From an uncultured Acetatifactor sp. (GTDB lineage: Bacteria; Bacillota; Clostridia; Lachnospirales; Lachnospiraceae), in NCBI GenBank assembly GCA_949840885.1, contig CATKYJ010000021.1, positions 1 to 64,000 of the forward strand: a stretch of DNA of 64,000 nt, read 5' to 3'. The position numbers and the translations under genes are program-made. Below are positions 25,901 through 34,685 of this stretch, one piece after another (within the stretch, counting starts at the first letter, position 1; each line of letters begins with the position of its first letter). The notes under the pieces were generated by a model. The model made no database searches. It was given only the letters and a program-made list of their open reading frames with translations, and was not told where the DNA came from.

Positions 25901-26133
25901 TAAAAGCGCAAAGGCCCTACCTCCCAGAGCCGCTCTGCCCATGCCGCAAAGCATGCCGTGTCGGCCCCGAAGCCCTCCGACAGGGCGGCCGCTGCAAGCC
26001 GTGCGAGAAAAGCCGCGACAAACAGAGCGGCAAAGGAGCCCGCGGGCGGAGCAGGACGTTTTTTCCACAGAGCCAGGTAACAAGCGCCCATAGCAAAGAG
26101 TCCGGACAAAGCGGCCAGATGGATGAAAATCAT
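22957..26133 (-). CDS. Two-part membrane glycosyltransferase with C-terminal PMT domain
   Basis: A 1058-residue multi-spanning protein. The N-terminal half (about 1-430) is an integral-membrane transferase with GADTACFAAWAERL and DYPPGYLYVLWLLG, resembling GT87/DUF2029-type polyprenyl-sugar enzymes. A soluble beta-rich segment (about 500-615) follows. The C-terminal half is a PMT/GT39-type O-mannosyltransferase: YFDEIYHGRTAYEFLHG with the acidic pair D635/E636, then ENTHPPLGK and FDFMHFTQTRIATID. Such enzymes use lipid-linked sugars to glycosylate proteins or cell-surface polymers. The arrangement suggests a fusion of two transferases. Start ATG 26133 has AAAGGAAAAT upstream. No partner genes for glycan assembly are adjacent, so substrate is unknown. 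Confidence 0.85.
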   Translation of the reverse strand: MIFIHLAALSGLFAMGACYLALWKKRPAPPAGSFAALFVAAFLARLAAAALSEGFGADTACFAAWAERLWEVGPLRFYSPDVFSDYPPGYLYVLWLLGSLRRLFGIPYYSAAHLVLLKLPSILADLACGMLLCREAARRLSGRSSFFLCAAYLFNPAVFLNSAVWGQVDALPGLAAVILCLSLVRGKMYPAYIAFGLGFLIKPQMLLLGPVLLAGTIDQILRAAGSRGGEKKSSFLTFVHCLFQCLTVAAGAVILCLPFGLSKVVSQLVDTVGSYPYAGVNVCNLWGLLGLNWVSQDNLFLGIPYRVIGMAAIAAAVLLTLILSLRNRGSREKYPFLAAFTVVSVFLFSVRMHERYLYPALALLLLAYVYRPVPLTYLCYAGFGAMHFYNTANVLFFYDPASYDRKSPAILLVSAGMLSCGALLYFIALRHYGGRPSANQADSAAPPSLPRQSLPWRDKILAAPLPSCKKLSPGIADVLCMLAVTAVYSCFALYDLGDAKAPVTSYEMAQNQSIELSFASEAPSRLSYYIAPWHGRTFILEEMKEDTGESGRNWSYIGEISLDKVFAWQEAAFDASSSRIRLTLTDAQACLLELVFTDGEGNILLPENAADYPALFDETGLYPEEPSFRNSMYFDEIYHGRTAYEFLHGLTSYENTHPPLGKLFIALGVAVFGMNPFGWRIVGTLFGIAMVPVIYLFAKRISGNAFFSALACVLFAFDFMHFTQTRIATIDVYITFFVLLMYYFMYQYVMLSFYDTPLKKTWIPLGACGVCMGLGIACKWTGIYAGAGLGLIFFASLYRRYREYLYAKKDPEGESGGISHAHIIACFSGNVRRTILFCLVFFAAVPAVIYLLSYLPFRDYGDMGLVARMLRNQSTMFSYHSQLESTHPYSSPWYDWPIVRRPIWYYSRVVTQTTQGGLREGISAFGNPAVWWAGIPAFLYTLYRAAAKKDRTAGFLTVGYLAQYLPWMFVTRTTFIYHYFPSVAFVVLMILYGILRGRGKAPWGSFRAAAILYAAALYTLAVFALFLLFYPVLSGQPVEASFVAKYLRWFPTWVLTAR

Positions 26134-26283
26134 AGTTTTATTTTCCTTTACAGTCTTTTTAGATTTATTTTCCTATGTATTATAGCAAAAAAAGTGGTAG
26201 AAGAAAAGTTTTTGTGTTATACTAATTTAATATGGGCGCGAAATCGTTCTATTACGGTTTCATTTTCAGGTCAGAGGTGGATT

Positions 26284-26988
26284 ATGGATGCTTTCGTAAG
26301 TTTTCAGAATGTGAAAAAGGTATACAAGACGGGCGAGGTAGAGATCACGGCTCTCCATGACGTGAATTTCGAGATTCAGAAAGGGGAGTTCTGCGTCATT
26401 GTGGGCGCCTCCGGCGCGGGAAAGACCACCATCCTGAATATCCTGGGAGGGATGGACACGCTCACGGAGGGAGAGGTGTACCTGGACGGACAAAGGGTCT
26501 CTTCCTTTAACAAAAGGCAGCTCACCGCCTACAGGCGCTACGATGTGGGCTTTGTGTTCCAGTTCTACAACCTGGTTCAGAACCTGACTGCCCTGGAGAA
26601 TGTGGAGCTGGCGGCCCAGATCTGCAGGGAGCCCCTGGATGCGGCCCTGGTGCTGGAGCAGGTGGGGCTAAGGGACAGAGCGGCCAATTTTCCGGCCCAG
26701 CTTTCCGGCGGGGAGCAGCAGCGGGTAGCCATCGCCAGGGCTCTGGCAAAGAATCCAAAGCTCCTTTTGTGCGATGAGCCAACGGGCGCCCTTGACTACA
26801 ACACGGGCAAGGCGGTGCTGAAGCTCCTGCAGAACACCTGCAGGGAAGTGGGCAAGACAGTCATCGTCATCACTCACAACCAGGCTTTGACGGCCATGGC
26901 AGACCGGGTGATCACAGTGAAGAGCGGCACCATTGTCAGTATGGAAAAGAATGAAAATATTGTCGATATTTCAGAGATAGAGTGGTGA
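26284..26988 (+). CDS. ABC transporter ATP-binding protein (MacB/LolD class)
   Basis: A 234-residue ATPase partner of the large permease that begins four bases after its stop. Walker A is GASGAGKTT (about 39-47), the Q-loop FVFQFYNLV, the signature [15 protein letters not shown] and Walker [13 protein letters not shown], with the H-loop VITHN. AGAGGTGG precedes ATG 26284; the frame is open far upstream but that region is antisense to the PMT gene. An extended -10 (TGTTATACT, 26215-26223) lies about 60 bases upstream. It is divergent from the PMT gene. Export of a lipid, peptide or lipoprotein is typical of the class; the cargo is unknown. Confidence 0.93.
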   Translation: MDAFVSFQNVKKVYKTGEVEITALHDVNFEIQKGEFCVIVGASGAGKTTILNILGGMDTLTEGEVYLDGQRVSSFNKRQLTAYRRYDVGFVFQFYNLVQNLTALENVELAAQICREPLDAALVLEQVGLRDRAANFPAQLSGGEQQRVAIARALAKNPKLLLCDEPTGALDYNTGKAVLKLLQNTCREVGKTVIVITHNQALTAMADRVITVKSGTIVSMEKNENIVDISEIEW

Positions 26989-26992
26989 GTCT

Positions 26993-29900
26993 ATGCGGGG
27001 AATCAGGAAGACGACTTTCAGGGAAATCAAATCCAGCTTCGGGCGCTTCATGGCCATTTTTGGCATCGTGGCGCTGGGAGTCGGTTTTTTTGCGGGCCTG
27101 AAAGTCACTACCCCGGCCATGGTGAATACCGTGACCAGGTATCTGAACCAGCATAAATTCTATGATCTGCGCCTGATCTCCACTTTGGGATTTGATGAGG
27201 AGAACGTGGACTTCTTTGCCTCTGCCCTGGATGTGGACGCGGCTGAGGGCTCGGTTTCCTTTGACGTGCTCTATGAAATAGGGGATGACCGCAGCGGAGC
27301 CATCAAGACTTTCAGCCTGCCAAAGGAACTCAATACCTTAAAGCTCATATCCGGCAGGCTGCCCGAGACGGCCAGCGAGTGCGTGTTGGACAGCGGCAGC
27401 TTTGATAAGTCTGTGGTGGGAGGCGTGATCCGCCTGTCAGGGGACAATACAGAAGAGAACCTGGAACATTTTTCCCATAAAGAATATACCATTGTAGGTC
27501 TGGTACAGTCCCCCCTTTACATCCAGTTCGAGAGGGGAAACACCTCCTTAGGCACCGGGCGGCTGGACGGTTTTGCCTATCTTACCTCGGAGGGCTTTGA
27601 CGTGGACTATTTCACCGAGGTCTATGTAAGCTTCCTGCCGGACTATGTGCTCTACAGCGAGGACTATGATGCTTTCATAGGGGAGAAAGAGTCCGTGTGG
27701 GAGGAGTTTGCCGGTACCCAGGCCCAGGACAGATATGAAAGGCTTTTTAACGAGGGAACCGAGAAGCTTGCGGACGCCCGCACACAACTGGAGGACAACC
27801 AAATCAGGGGAGAGGACCAGCTGGAAGAGGCCAGGAAGACTCTGGAGGATGCGCAGAAACAGCTGGACGAGGGCGAAAAGGCCCTGGAGGATGCAAGGGA
27901 AGAGCTTCTGGAGGGAGAGGAGACCATCCGGGAGAAGCAAAAGGAACTGGAGGACGCCAAGGTCACCATTGCAGGCAAAGAGACAGAGCTTGCAGAGGGC
28001 GAGGCGCTGATCGTCCAAAAGGAGGCAGAGCTTACTGCCGCAAGGACTGCCATTGATACCAATGAGGTGGCCCTGCGCAGGGGAGAGAGGGAGCTTTCCG
28101 AGGGAAAGGCCCAGCTTCGAAGCGGCGAGTCCATGGTGACAGTGACCAGGCAGGTCATAGACGAGAGCAGGCTCCAGATTCAGGCCCAGCTGGAGGAACT
28201 TTACAAAAGCGGGGATGAACTGAGTCTCTCCTTGGCTGCCAGGCTGGAGGAGGCCCTGGCCAGGCTGGATCAGGCTGAGGCGGAACTTCAGGTTCAGGAG
28301 CAGGAGCTGGCGGCGGCCAGGGCAAAGATCGCGGAGAGCGAGGCTGCGCTGGACAGCGGCTGGGTGGCAATTGCGGCGGCAAAAGCCCAGCTGGAGGACG
28401 GCAGGCGTGCCATGACGGACGCGAAGCTGGAAATCGAAAGCGGACGACAGCAGATTTCCGATGCGAAGCGCACCGTGGAGGAGGGAGAGGAAGCCCTTGT
28501 CCAGGCCAGAAAGGATCTGGAAGAGGGCAGGCAGACCCTGGCGGAAAAGGAAGCGGAGCTTGCGGACGCCAGGCAGGAATACGCAGACGGGCAAAAGGAG
28601 TACGAGGAAGCCAAGGCGGAATTTGAGGAAAAGATAGCAGATGCCAGAGAGGAGATCGTCCAGGGGCAGAGAGACCTGGACGATCTTAAAAGGCCAGATA
28701 CCTATGTGCTTGGCAGGGACACCAATCTGGGCTATGTGTGCTTCGAGAATGACTCGTCCATTGTGGAGGGCATTGCGAACATCTTTCCGGTGTTCTTCTT
28801 TTTGGTGGCTGCGCTGGTGTGCATTACAACTATGAACCGCATGGTGGAGGAGCAGAGGACCCAGATCGGGGTGCTGAAAGCTCTGGGCTACGGGGAGGCC
28901 ACCATCATGTCCAAGTTCATGATCTACTCCGGCCTGGCAGCGTTTTCCGGCTGTATCTTCGGATTCTTTTTCGGAACCTGGGGCTTCCCGAAAGTCATTT
29001 GGTTCTGCTATGGGCTGATGTACGATACAGACCCCATTCTCTATGTGTTCAACTGGAAGCTGGCAGTGGTCTCCCTGGCGGTGTCGCTTTTGTGCTCCAT
29101 CGGAACCACATGGCTTTCCTGCCGCATGGAGCTGTCCCAGGTGGCAGCTGCGCTGATGAGGCCCAAGGCGCCAAAGGCGGGCAAAAGGGTGCTGCTGGAA
29201 TACCTGCCCTTTCTGTGGAAACGGCTGGGCTTCCTGCGCAAGGTATCCCTGCGCAACATCTTCCGGTATAAAAAACGTCTCTTTATGATGATAGTGGGCA
29301 TCAGCGGCTGTACGGCCCTGCTGGTGACGGGCTTCGGCGTCAGAGATTCCATCGCGGACATAGCGGACAGACAGTTCGGCGAGATACAGACCCATGATCT
29401 GTCCCTGACCTTAAGGGAAGATGCGGATGAAAAGCTGTGGGAGAAGCTGGACAAAATGGAGGACATTGCCCGGTATTTCTGCGCCATGGAGAAAAATATG
29501 GATCTGGTCACAGGCGGGGGCGTGAAGTCCATTTATGTGGTGGCCGGCACCGAAGCGGGAATGGAGCCTTTTCTGAATCTTCATACCATAGAGGGAACCC
29601 AGATCGCTTACCCTGCTGCGGGAGAGGCCGTCATTTCCAATAAGCTTGCGGAGGATTATAACATCCAAATCGGCGATATGATAACGCTTAGGGACACGGA
29701 ACTTAGGGAGTTGTCTGTAAAAATAACGGGAATTTACGAGAATTATCTCTATAATTACGTCCATCTGTCCGAGGACACCTGGAGGGAGCAGATGGGGGAG
29801 GAGCCGGAGCGAAAGACCGTCTACCTGAACCTGCCAAAGCAGGAGCAGGAGGATAGCCCCATTATATCCGATGTGCCTACGGTGCATGAGCTTTCCGCGA

Positions 29901-30382
29901 AACTCATGCAGCTGGACGAGGTGGCCAATGTCACCGTGAACTCGGATCTGGTGGAGCGTATAGGCAACATGCTCTCCGCCCTGAACATCATTGTGGCAGT
30001 GGTAATCCTGTGCGCGGCAGGGCTGGCGTTCATTGTCCTCTACAACCTGACCAACATCAACATCACGGAGCGCATACGGGAGATCGCCACCATCAAGGTG
30101 CTGGGCTTTTACAAGCGCGAGACCAATGCCTATGTGTTCCGGGAGAATGTGATGCTCACCGTACTGGGGATGATGCTGGGACTGGGGCTGGGGCATCTGC
30201 TGCACAGGTTCGTCATGAACGAGATCCGGGTGGACATGATAGCGTTCTATATCCATGTAGAGCCCATAAGCTATGTCTACAGCGCCCTGTTCACGCTTTT
30301 GTTCGCCTGGCTGGTGAACTTTGCCATGGGCGGCAAGCTGGAGGCCGTGAGCATGACGGAGTCCTTAAAAAGTGTAGACTAA
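26993..30382 (+). CDS. ABC transporter permease with long coiled-coil insertion
   Basis: A 1129-residue FtsX-type permease. The N-terminal span (about 15-38) leads to an extracytoplasmic MacB-core-like domain (about 40-255). A very long, regular coiled coil follows (about 256-566, repeated LEDAQKQLDEGEKALEDAR-like units) ending at AREEIVQGQRDLDDLKRP. The first FtsX membrane domain then comes (FPVFFFLVAALVCITTMNRM and GVLKALGYGEATI). A second extracytoplasmic domain and a second FtsX domain (FIVLYNLTNINITERIREIA, TIKVLGFYKRE) close the protein. The coiled coil could project well into or beyond the cell wall. It is directly coupled to the ATPase gene. The type is common in Lachnospiraceae; transported substrate unknown. 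Confidence 0.9.
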   Translation: MRGIRKTTFREIKSSFGRFMAIFGIVALGVGFFAGLKVTTPAMVNTVTRYLNQHKFYDLRLISTLGFDEENVDFFASALDVDAAEGSVSFDVLYEIGDDRSGAIKTFSLPKELNTLKLISGRLPETASECVLDSGSFDKSVVGGVIRLSGDNTEENLEHFSHKEYTIVGLVQSPLYIQFERGNTSLGTGRLDGFAYLTSEGFDVDYFTEVYVSFLPDYVLYSEDYDAFIGEKESVWEEFAGTQAQDRYERLFNEGTEKLADARTQLEDNQIRGEDQLEEARKTLEDAQKQLDEGEKALEDAREELLEGEETIREKQKELEDAKVTIAGKETELAEGEALIVQKEAELTAARTAIDTNEVALRRGERELSEGKAQLRSGESMVTVTRQVIDESRLQIQAQLEELYKSGDELSLSLAARLEEALARLDQAEAELQVQEQELAAARAKIAESEAALDSGWVAIAAAKAQLEDGRRAMTDAKLEIESGRQQISDAKRTVEEGEEALVQARKDLEEGRQTLAEKEAELADARQEYADGQKEYEEAKAEFEEKIADAREEIVQGQRDLDDLKRPDTYVLGRDTNLGYVCFENDSSIVEGIANIFPVFFFLVAALVCITTMNRMVEEQRTQIGVLKALGYGEATIMSKFMIYSGLAAFSGCIFGFFFGTWGFPKVIWFCYGLMYDTDPILYVFNWKLAVVSLAVSLLCSIGTTWLSCRMELSQVAAALMRPKAPKAGKRVLLEYLPFLWKRLGFLRKVSLRNIFRYKKRLFMMIVGISGCTALLVTGFGVRDSIADIADRQFGEIQTHDLSLTLREDADEKLWEKLDKMEDIARYFCAMEKNMDLVTGGGVKSIYVVAGTEAGMEPFLNLHTIEGTQIAYPAAGEAVISNKLAEDYNIQIGDMITLRDTELRELSVKITGIYENYLYNYVHLSEDTWREQMGEEPERKTVYLNLPKQEQEDSPIISDVPTVHELSAKLMQLDEVANVTVNSDLVERIGNMLSALNIIVAVVILCAAGLAFIVLYNLTNINITERIREIATIKVLGFYKRETNAYVFRENVMLTVLGMMLGLGLGHLLHRFVMNEIRVDMIAFYIHVEPISYVYSALFTLLFAWLVNFAMGGKLEAVSMTESLKSVD

Positions 30383-30427
30383 AATACTGTAATATAATGT
30401 GAAATATAATTTGAAAGGAAGAAATCC

Positions 30428-31222
30428 ATGAAATTCGATATGCACTGCCATACAAAGGAGGGCTCCTTAGACGGTAAGGTGCCCATAGAGGAATTTGCCC
30501 GTGTCCTGAAAGAAAAGGGTTTTGACGGAATGCTGGTCACGGATCATGATTCCTATAAAGGATACCGCAGTTGGAGGGCGCGGCGCGCAGACGGCGGACA
30601 GGAGGACTTTCTGGTGCTTAAGGGTGTGGAGTACGACACCATTGACGCCGGCCACATCCTGGTGATCATGCCGGAGAACGTGAAGCTCAAGATCCTGGAA
30701 CTGCGGGGTCTGCCGGTGCAGTTCCTCACGGAGATCGTCCATAAGAACGGGGGGATACTGGGGCCTGCCCACCCCTGCGGAGAGCGGTATCTGAGCATTA
30801 CCAATACCAGAAAGCACAAAAACCGCCTGGCCGTCATGGACAGGTTCGACTTCCTGGAGGGATTCAACGCCTGTGAGAGCCCCGAGAGCAACGCCACGGC
30901 CATGGAGATCGCTGCCAGATACGACAAGCCCGCTTTCGGCGGCAGCGATGCCCACAAGCCGGACTGCGTAGGCCTGGCCTATACGGAATTTCAGGAGCCT
31001 GTCAGATGCGAGTCGGATCTGATCAGGCTGGTGCGGGAGAAAGGGCGGCAGGCCTGCGCCTGCGGCGGAGAGCACTACATGGGCACCACAAAGGAGAAGA
31101 TGGGCAGGATGAACAGCCTGCTGGTGCAGTCTTTCTGGTTCTATAATCATCTGGCCAGCCTGATGCGTGCCAGAAAGCGCCGGAGGGAACTGGGAAGACT
31201 TTATATCCGCATCAAAGCATAA
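30428..31222 (+). CDS. PHP-domain metal-dependent phosphoesterase
   Basis: A 264-residue PHP-superfamily enzyme. The N-terminal FDMHCHTKEGSLDG carries the HxH metal motif, followed by GFDGMLVTDHDSYKGY, a VLKGVEYDTIDAGHILV strand, ILGPAHPCGERY and FGGSDAHKPDCVGLAYTEF. These match PHP phosphoesterases of the TrpH/polymerase-associated type, probably acting on nucleotide or small phosphorylated substrates in the cytoplasm. The C-terminus (about 215-264) is basic (MRARKRRRELGRLYIRIKA). AAAGGAAG precedes the start. It lies 45 bases after the ABC permease and ahead of the promoter for the importer operon, so it may be co-transcribed with the ABC genes. Confidence 0.85.
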   Translation: MKFDMHCHTKEGSLDGKVPIEEFARVLKEKGFDGMLVTDHDSYKGYRSWRARRADGGQEDFLVLKGVEYDTIDAGHILVIMPENVKLKILELRGLPVQFLTEIVHKNGGILGPAHPCGERYLSITNTRKHKNRLAVMDRFDFLEGFNACESPESNATAMEIAARYDKPAFGGSDAHKPDCVGLAYTEFQEPVRCESDLIRLVREKGRQACACGGEHYMGTTKEKMGRMNSLLVQSFWFYNHLASLMRARKRRRELGRLYIRIKA

Positions 31223-31317
31223 GGCCGCATTTCCCGCATTTGTTACAAAATAATTGCAAAAATAAACTTTCTTTTTCTGTAATTCATAAAATCTTAAGGT
31301 ACATTTTGAGGATTGTG

Positions 31318-31326
31318 TGATATACT
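31318..31326 (+). promoter_or_regulatory. Extended -10 promoter element of the importer operon
   Basis: TGATATACT (TGn plus TATACT) lies 67 bases before the first gene of the operon in an AT-rich region; no clear -35 is seen. Confidence 0.35.
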
Positions 31327-31392
31327 CAGTATGTAGCAAAATCAAAGACTACATATTGCGTTTTAGACAATCTAAAAGGAGTACACAAAAAA

Positions 31393-33711
31393 ATGATACT
31401 TGGAAAAAAGGGTGCGGTGGCACAGAGGATATGGGCGCTTGCGCTTTCGGCCGCCATGGTGCTTTCCATGGCAGGCTGCGGCAAGTCCCAGGATGGGGGG
31501 ATGCCGAAAAAGGAATGGGTCTGGGTGCCTGAGTATGTTACCATGGAGGATGAGAGCGTTTCATTTTACGATATGCAGCTGATGGGGGATTCGTTGTACT
31601 ATATGTCCTACGACTGGGATTCGGAGACGGGGAAATCCTCCCAGAGCATCTGCAGATATACCCTGGCAGACGGACAGACCACGAAGACACCGCTGTCCTT
31701 GCCGGAAGACGATAGGAACTGGAACATAAACCGCGGTACCATCCTGGAAGACGGCGGCTTGTGCACAACGGCGAATGTTTACAATGAGGATTACAGCAAG
31801 TCCGCAAAATACATATGCAGATTCGATGCCCAGGGGAATCAGGTATTCATTGAGGACATCACGGAACTGGTGGGCGAAGAGGGCTATGTGGATTCCCTGG
31901 GAACAGACGGAGAGGGGCGTCTTTATGTGTCGGTGGATGCCACGATTCTGCTGTTCAATGCAGAGGGAAAGAATCAGGGCAAGGTGTCGTTAGATTCCGC
32001 CGGAAACGGCTGGATCCGCTCCATGGGCGCCGGCAGGGACGGAAAAATGTATGTCTGCTATTACAATGGCAATGGCTATGCGCTGTCGGACATTGACTTT
32101 GACGGGAAGAAAGTGGGAGGCACTTATGAGAACTTCCCCAATGGCAATAACGAGAGGCTGATTCCCGGAATTGACAAGGACTTCCTGGTGCAGGATGGCA
32201 GGACTGTGTATGAGTACGATGTCAAGTCCCAGAAAGCGGAAGAACTGTTCAGCTGGCTGGACAGCGACATCAACGGAGGCAGCGTGCAGAACTTTGGGGT
32301 ATTGGAGGATGGGCGTATCCTGGCGATCCTTATGGACTGGCAGAGTGATGAAAACAGCATTGCCCTTCTGACCAAGAAAAAGGCCAGCGAGGTGCCTCAG
32401 AAAGAGACCATTGTAATCGCCAGCCTCTACGGTTCGGATCTGCAGTCCGCGGCAGTGAAGTTCAACAAATCCAGCGATAAATACCATATAAGCTTAAAGG
32501 AATATCTGGATTTTTCAAACTATGACGGAAACAGCGAGGAGGACTATCGAGCCTATATGGCGGACGGCGTGAACCGGCTGATCAATGACATCACCTCCAG
32601 CAACTGTCCGGACATTCTGGATTTAAGCGGCGTGAACTACAGGCAGCTGGCAGCAAAGGGAGTCTTCGAGGATCTGGGAGTTTATCTGGACAAAAGCGAC
32701 AAGCTGAACCGTTCGGATTTCCTGGACAATGTGATGGAAGCCTATACGGTTGACGAGACGCTGGTCAGCATCCCCTATATTGTGCAGATACAGACTCTGG
32801 TGGGCAAGGGATCGGACGTGGGGACAAAGCGCGGCTGGACCATAGACGAGCTTATCGCCTTTGCGGATGCCCATCCGGGCACCCAGCTTCTGGACAATGT
32901 ATCCAAGGAATCCATCATGATGTACCTGATGCTCTACAACGCTGATTCTTTCGTTGACTGGAGCACAGGGGAGTGCAGCTTCGACTCGGATGAATTCAAG
33001 AGCATTCTGGAGTTCGTGAACCGCTTCCCCAATCAGGAAGACATCAAGAGATGGGAGGAGGGAGATCTGTCCACCCCCACCAAGATCCAGCAGGGAGACG
33101 TGCTCCTCTATGAGTCGAACCTGTACAGCTTTGACGAGGCGCAGATCTGCAACGAGATCTTCCAGGGGGACGCCTCCTATATAGGCTATCCCACCGTGGA
33201 CGGCAGCTCAGGCTGCATGCTTTCCGCCAATCAGGCTTATGCTATCATGACCAAGTCGGGAAACAAGGAGGGCGCATGGGAGTTCATCGAGAGCTTCCTG
33301 ACGAAAGAAGAGGAGTTTGGGGAGAATGGACGCAGCATCTGGGCGTTCCCTACAATGAAGTCAAAGCTGAACGCCATGGCGGAAAAAGCCGTGGAGGTTG
33401 AGTACTACACGGATGAGAACGGTGAGATCATGCTGGATGAGAACGGGGATCCCATAGTCATGGGCGGCAGCAGCAGCTTCTCCTACAGTGACGGCTGGAG
33501 CTACGAATACCGCAGGGCTACGCAGGAAGAGGTGGATCTGACATTGTCCTTGATAGAGAGCGCAAAGCCGGTGGCGTACTCCCAGGGGGACGCGGTGCTG
33601 CAGATCATCAGCGAAGAGGCGGCGGCTTACTACAAAGGACAAAAGAGCGTGGATGAGGTGGCTTCGGTCATCCAGAGCCGTATCAAGATATACGTAGGCG
33701 AGAATAAATAG
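31393..33711 (+). CDS. Large solute-binding lipoprotein with N-terminal propeller-like region
   Basis: A 772-residue lipoprotein (lipobox SMAGC, Cys29). Residues about 45-330 hold repeated blade-like elements (LGTDGEGRLYVSVDATILLF, MGAGRDGKMYVCYYNGNGYAL, FGVLEDGRILAILMDW) typical of beta-propeller sensor regions. Residues about 335-772 are a family 1-type extracellular solute-binding domain (ETIVIASLYGSDLQSAAVKF, CPDILDLSGVNY, ANQAYAIMTKSGNKEGAWEF). The usual solute-binding protein is about 430 residues, so the N-terminal half is an extra. AAAAGGAG precedes the start. It begins an operon with two permeases and a paralogous lipoprotein at 38928. Substrate is unknown; sugar or oligosaccharide is suggested by the permeases. 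Confidence 0.88.
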   Translation: MILGKKGAVAQRIWALALSAAMVLSMAGCGKSQDGGMPKKEWVWVPEYVTMEDESVSFYDMQLMGDSLYYMSYDWDSETGKSSQSICRYTLADGQTTKTPLSLPEDDRNWNINRGTILEDGGLCTTANVYNEDYSKSAKYICRFDAQGNQVFIEDITELVGEEGYVDSLGTDGEGRLYVSVDATILLFNAEGKNQGKVSLDSAGNGWIRSMGAGRDGKMYVCYYNGNGYALSDIDFDGKKVGGTYENFPNGNNERLIPGIDKDFLVQDGRTVYEYDVKSQKAEELFSWLDSDINGGSVQNFGVLEDGRILAILMDWQSDENSIALLTKKKASEVPQKETIVIASLYGSDLQSAAVKFNKSSDKYHISLKEYLDFSNYDGNSEEDYRAYMADGVNRLINDITSSNCPDILDLSGVNYRQLAAKGVFEDLGVYLDKSDKLNRSDFLDNVMEAYTVDETLVSIPYIVQIQTLVGKGSDVGTKRGWTIDELIAFADAHPGTQLLDNVSKESIMMYLMLYNADSFVDWSTGECSFDSDEFKSILEFVNRFPNQEDIKRWEEGDLSTPTKIQQGDVLLYESNLYSFDEAQICNEIFQGDASYIGYPTVDGSSGCMLSANQAYAIMTKSGNKEGAWEFIESFLTKEEEFGENGRSIWAFPTMKSKLNAMAEKAVEVEYYTDENGEIMLDENGDPIVMGGSSSFSYSDGWSYEYRRATQEEVDLTLSLIESAKPVAYSQGDAVLQIISEEAAAYYKGQKSVDEVASVIQSRIKIYVGENK

Positions 33712-33737
33712 CGTCTGCGGCCTGTGGCAACAGGCGG

Positions 33738-34685
33738 ATGGGAGTTTTAAGAGTGGTGAAGTTCAAAAAGAGCAAAAAAGCGCCGAAAGCGCCCGCGGAG
33801 ACAAAGCATATAAAGACGACCAGAAGAATGCGCAAGTTAAAGGTGAGCTCGGGGGCATACATTGCCCCCAGCTTCCTTGGCGTGATGGCTTTCTTCATCC
33901 TGCCCTTTCTGGTGGTCATTTATTATTCGCTGGTAGACAATCCCATCAGCGGCAATTTTGTGTTTCTGGATAATTTCAGCAGCATAATGGGAAACACGGC
34001 GTTCCGTCGGGCTGTGCACAATACCTTAATGTTCTCGGCAGTGGCGGTGCCGTTAGCCGTGGTGCTTTCCCTGCTGCTGGCCATTGTGCTGGAATCGAAG
34101 ATCCCTTTCCGAAGCCAGTTTCGGACTTTTTTCTTAAGCCCTATGATGGTGCCGGTGGCTTCCATCGTACTGATCTGGCAGGTGCTCTTCCATTATAACG
34201 GCGCGGTCAATGAAGTGCTGGTGGCGCTGGGCGCGGGCAAGATAGACTGGCTGAAGTCGGACTACGCCTTGATCGTGGTGGTGATTCTGTTTTTGTGGAA
34301 GAACCTGGGGTACAACATGATCCTGTTCATGGCAGCCCTGGCCAGCATACCAAAGGACATTCTGGAAGTGGCGCAGTTGGAGAGCGCAAAGCCTCTGCAG
34401 ACATTTTTTTACATAAAGATCCGCTACCTGTCGTCTACATTGCTGTTCGTGACAATCATGTCGCTGATCAACTCATTCAAGATCTTCAGAGAGGTGTATC
34501 TGCTGACAACGGATTACCCCTATGACTCTATCTACACGCTGCAGCATTTTATGAACAATAAGTTCAGGTCGCTGGATTACCAGACCTTGTCCGCTGCAGC
34601 AATTCTGATGTCTCTGGTGATGATCGTGATCATCGGCATCCTCTTCATCGCGGAGGATCGTTTCGGAAAGGATGTGGAAGGGTGA
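33738..34685 (+). CDS. ABC sugar-type permease (UgpA/MalF class)
   Basis: A 315-residue inner-membrane permease with six predicted spans and a basic N-terminal cytoplasmic segment. The coupling (EAA-type) loop reads LEVAQLESAKPLQTFFYIKI, in which the usual DGA is replaced by ESA. It pairs with the permease at 34682, and neither has an ATPase in the operon, so a shared MsmX-like ATPase is expected. The start is uncertain: ATG 33738 has little site, while GTG 33756 has GGGAG ten bases upstream; both are in frame. The stop overlaps the next start (GTGA at 34682-34685). Confidence 0.88.
   Translation: MGVLRVVKFKKSKKAPKAPAETKHIKTTRRMRKLKVSSGAYIAPSFLGVMAFFILPFLVVIYYSLVDNPISGNFVFLDNFSSIMGNTAFRRAVHNTLMFSAVAVPLAVVLSLLLAIVLESKIPFRSQFRTFFLSPMMVPVASIVLIWQVLFHYNGAVNEVLVALGAGKIDWLKSDYALIVVVILFLWKNLGYNMILFMAALASIPKDILEVAQLESAKPLQTFFYIKIRYLSSTLLFVTIMSLINSFKIFREVYLLTTDYPYDSIYTLQHFMNNKFRSLDYQTLSAAAILMSLVMIVIIGILFIAEDRFGKDVEG

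Noticed and set aside
25414..26283. A 290-codon 5' extension of the ABC ATPase frame at 26284.
   Set aside because: The extension is antisense to the PMT gene; the ribosome site and family N-terminus support ATG 26284.
27548..29395. A 615-codon open frame on the minus strand rich in Leu, Gln and Arg.
   Set aside because: It is the complement of the GAG/CAG-rich coiled coil of the ABC permease; such periodic sequence leaves the reverse frame free of stops.
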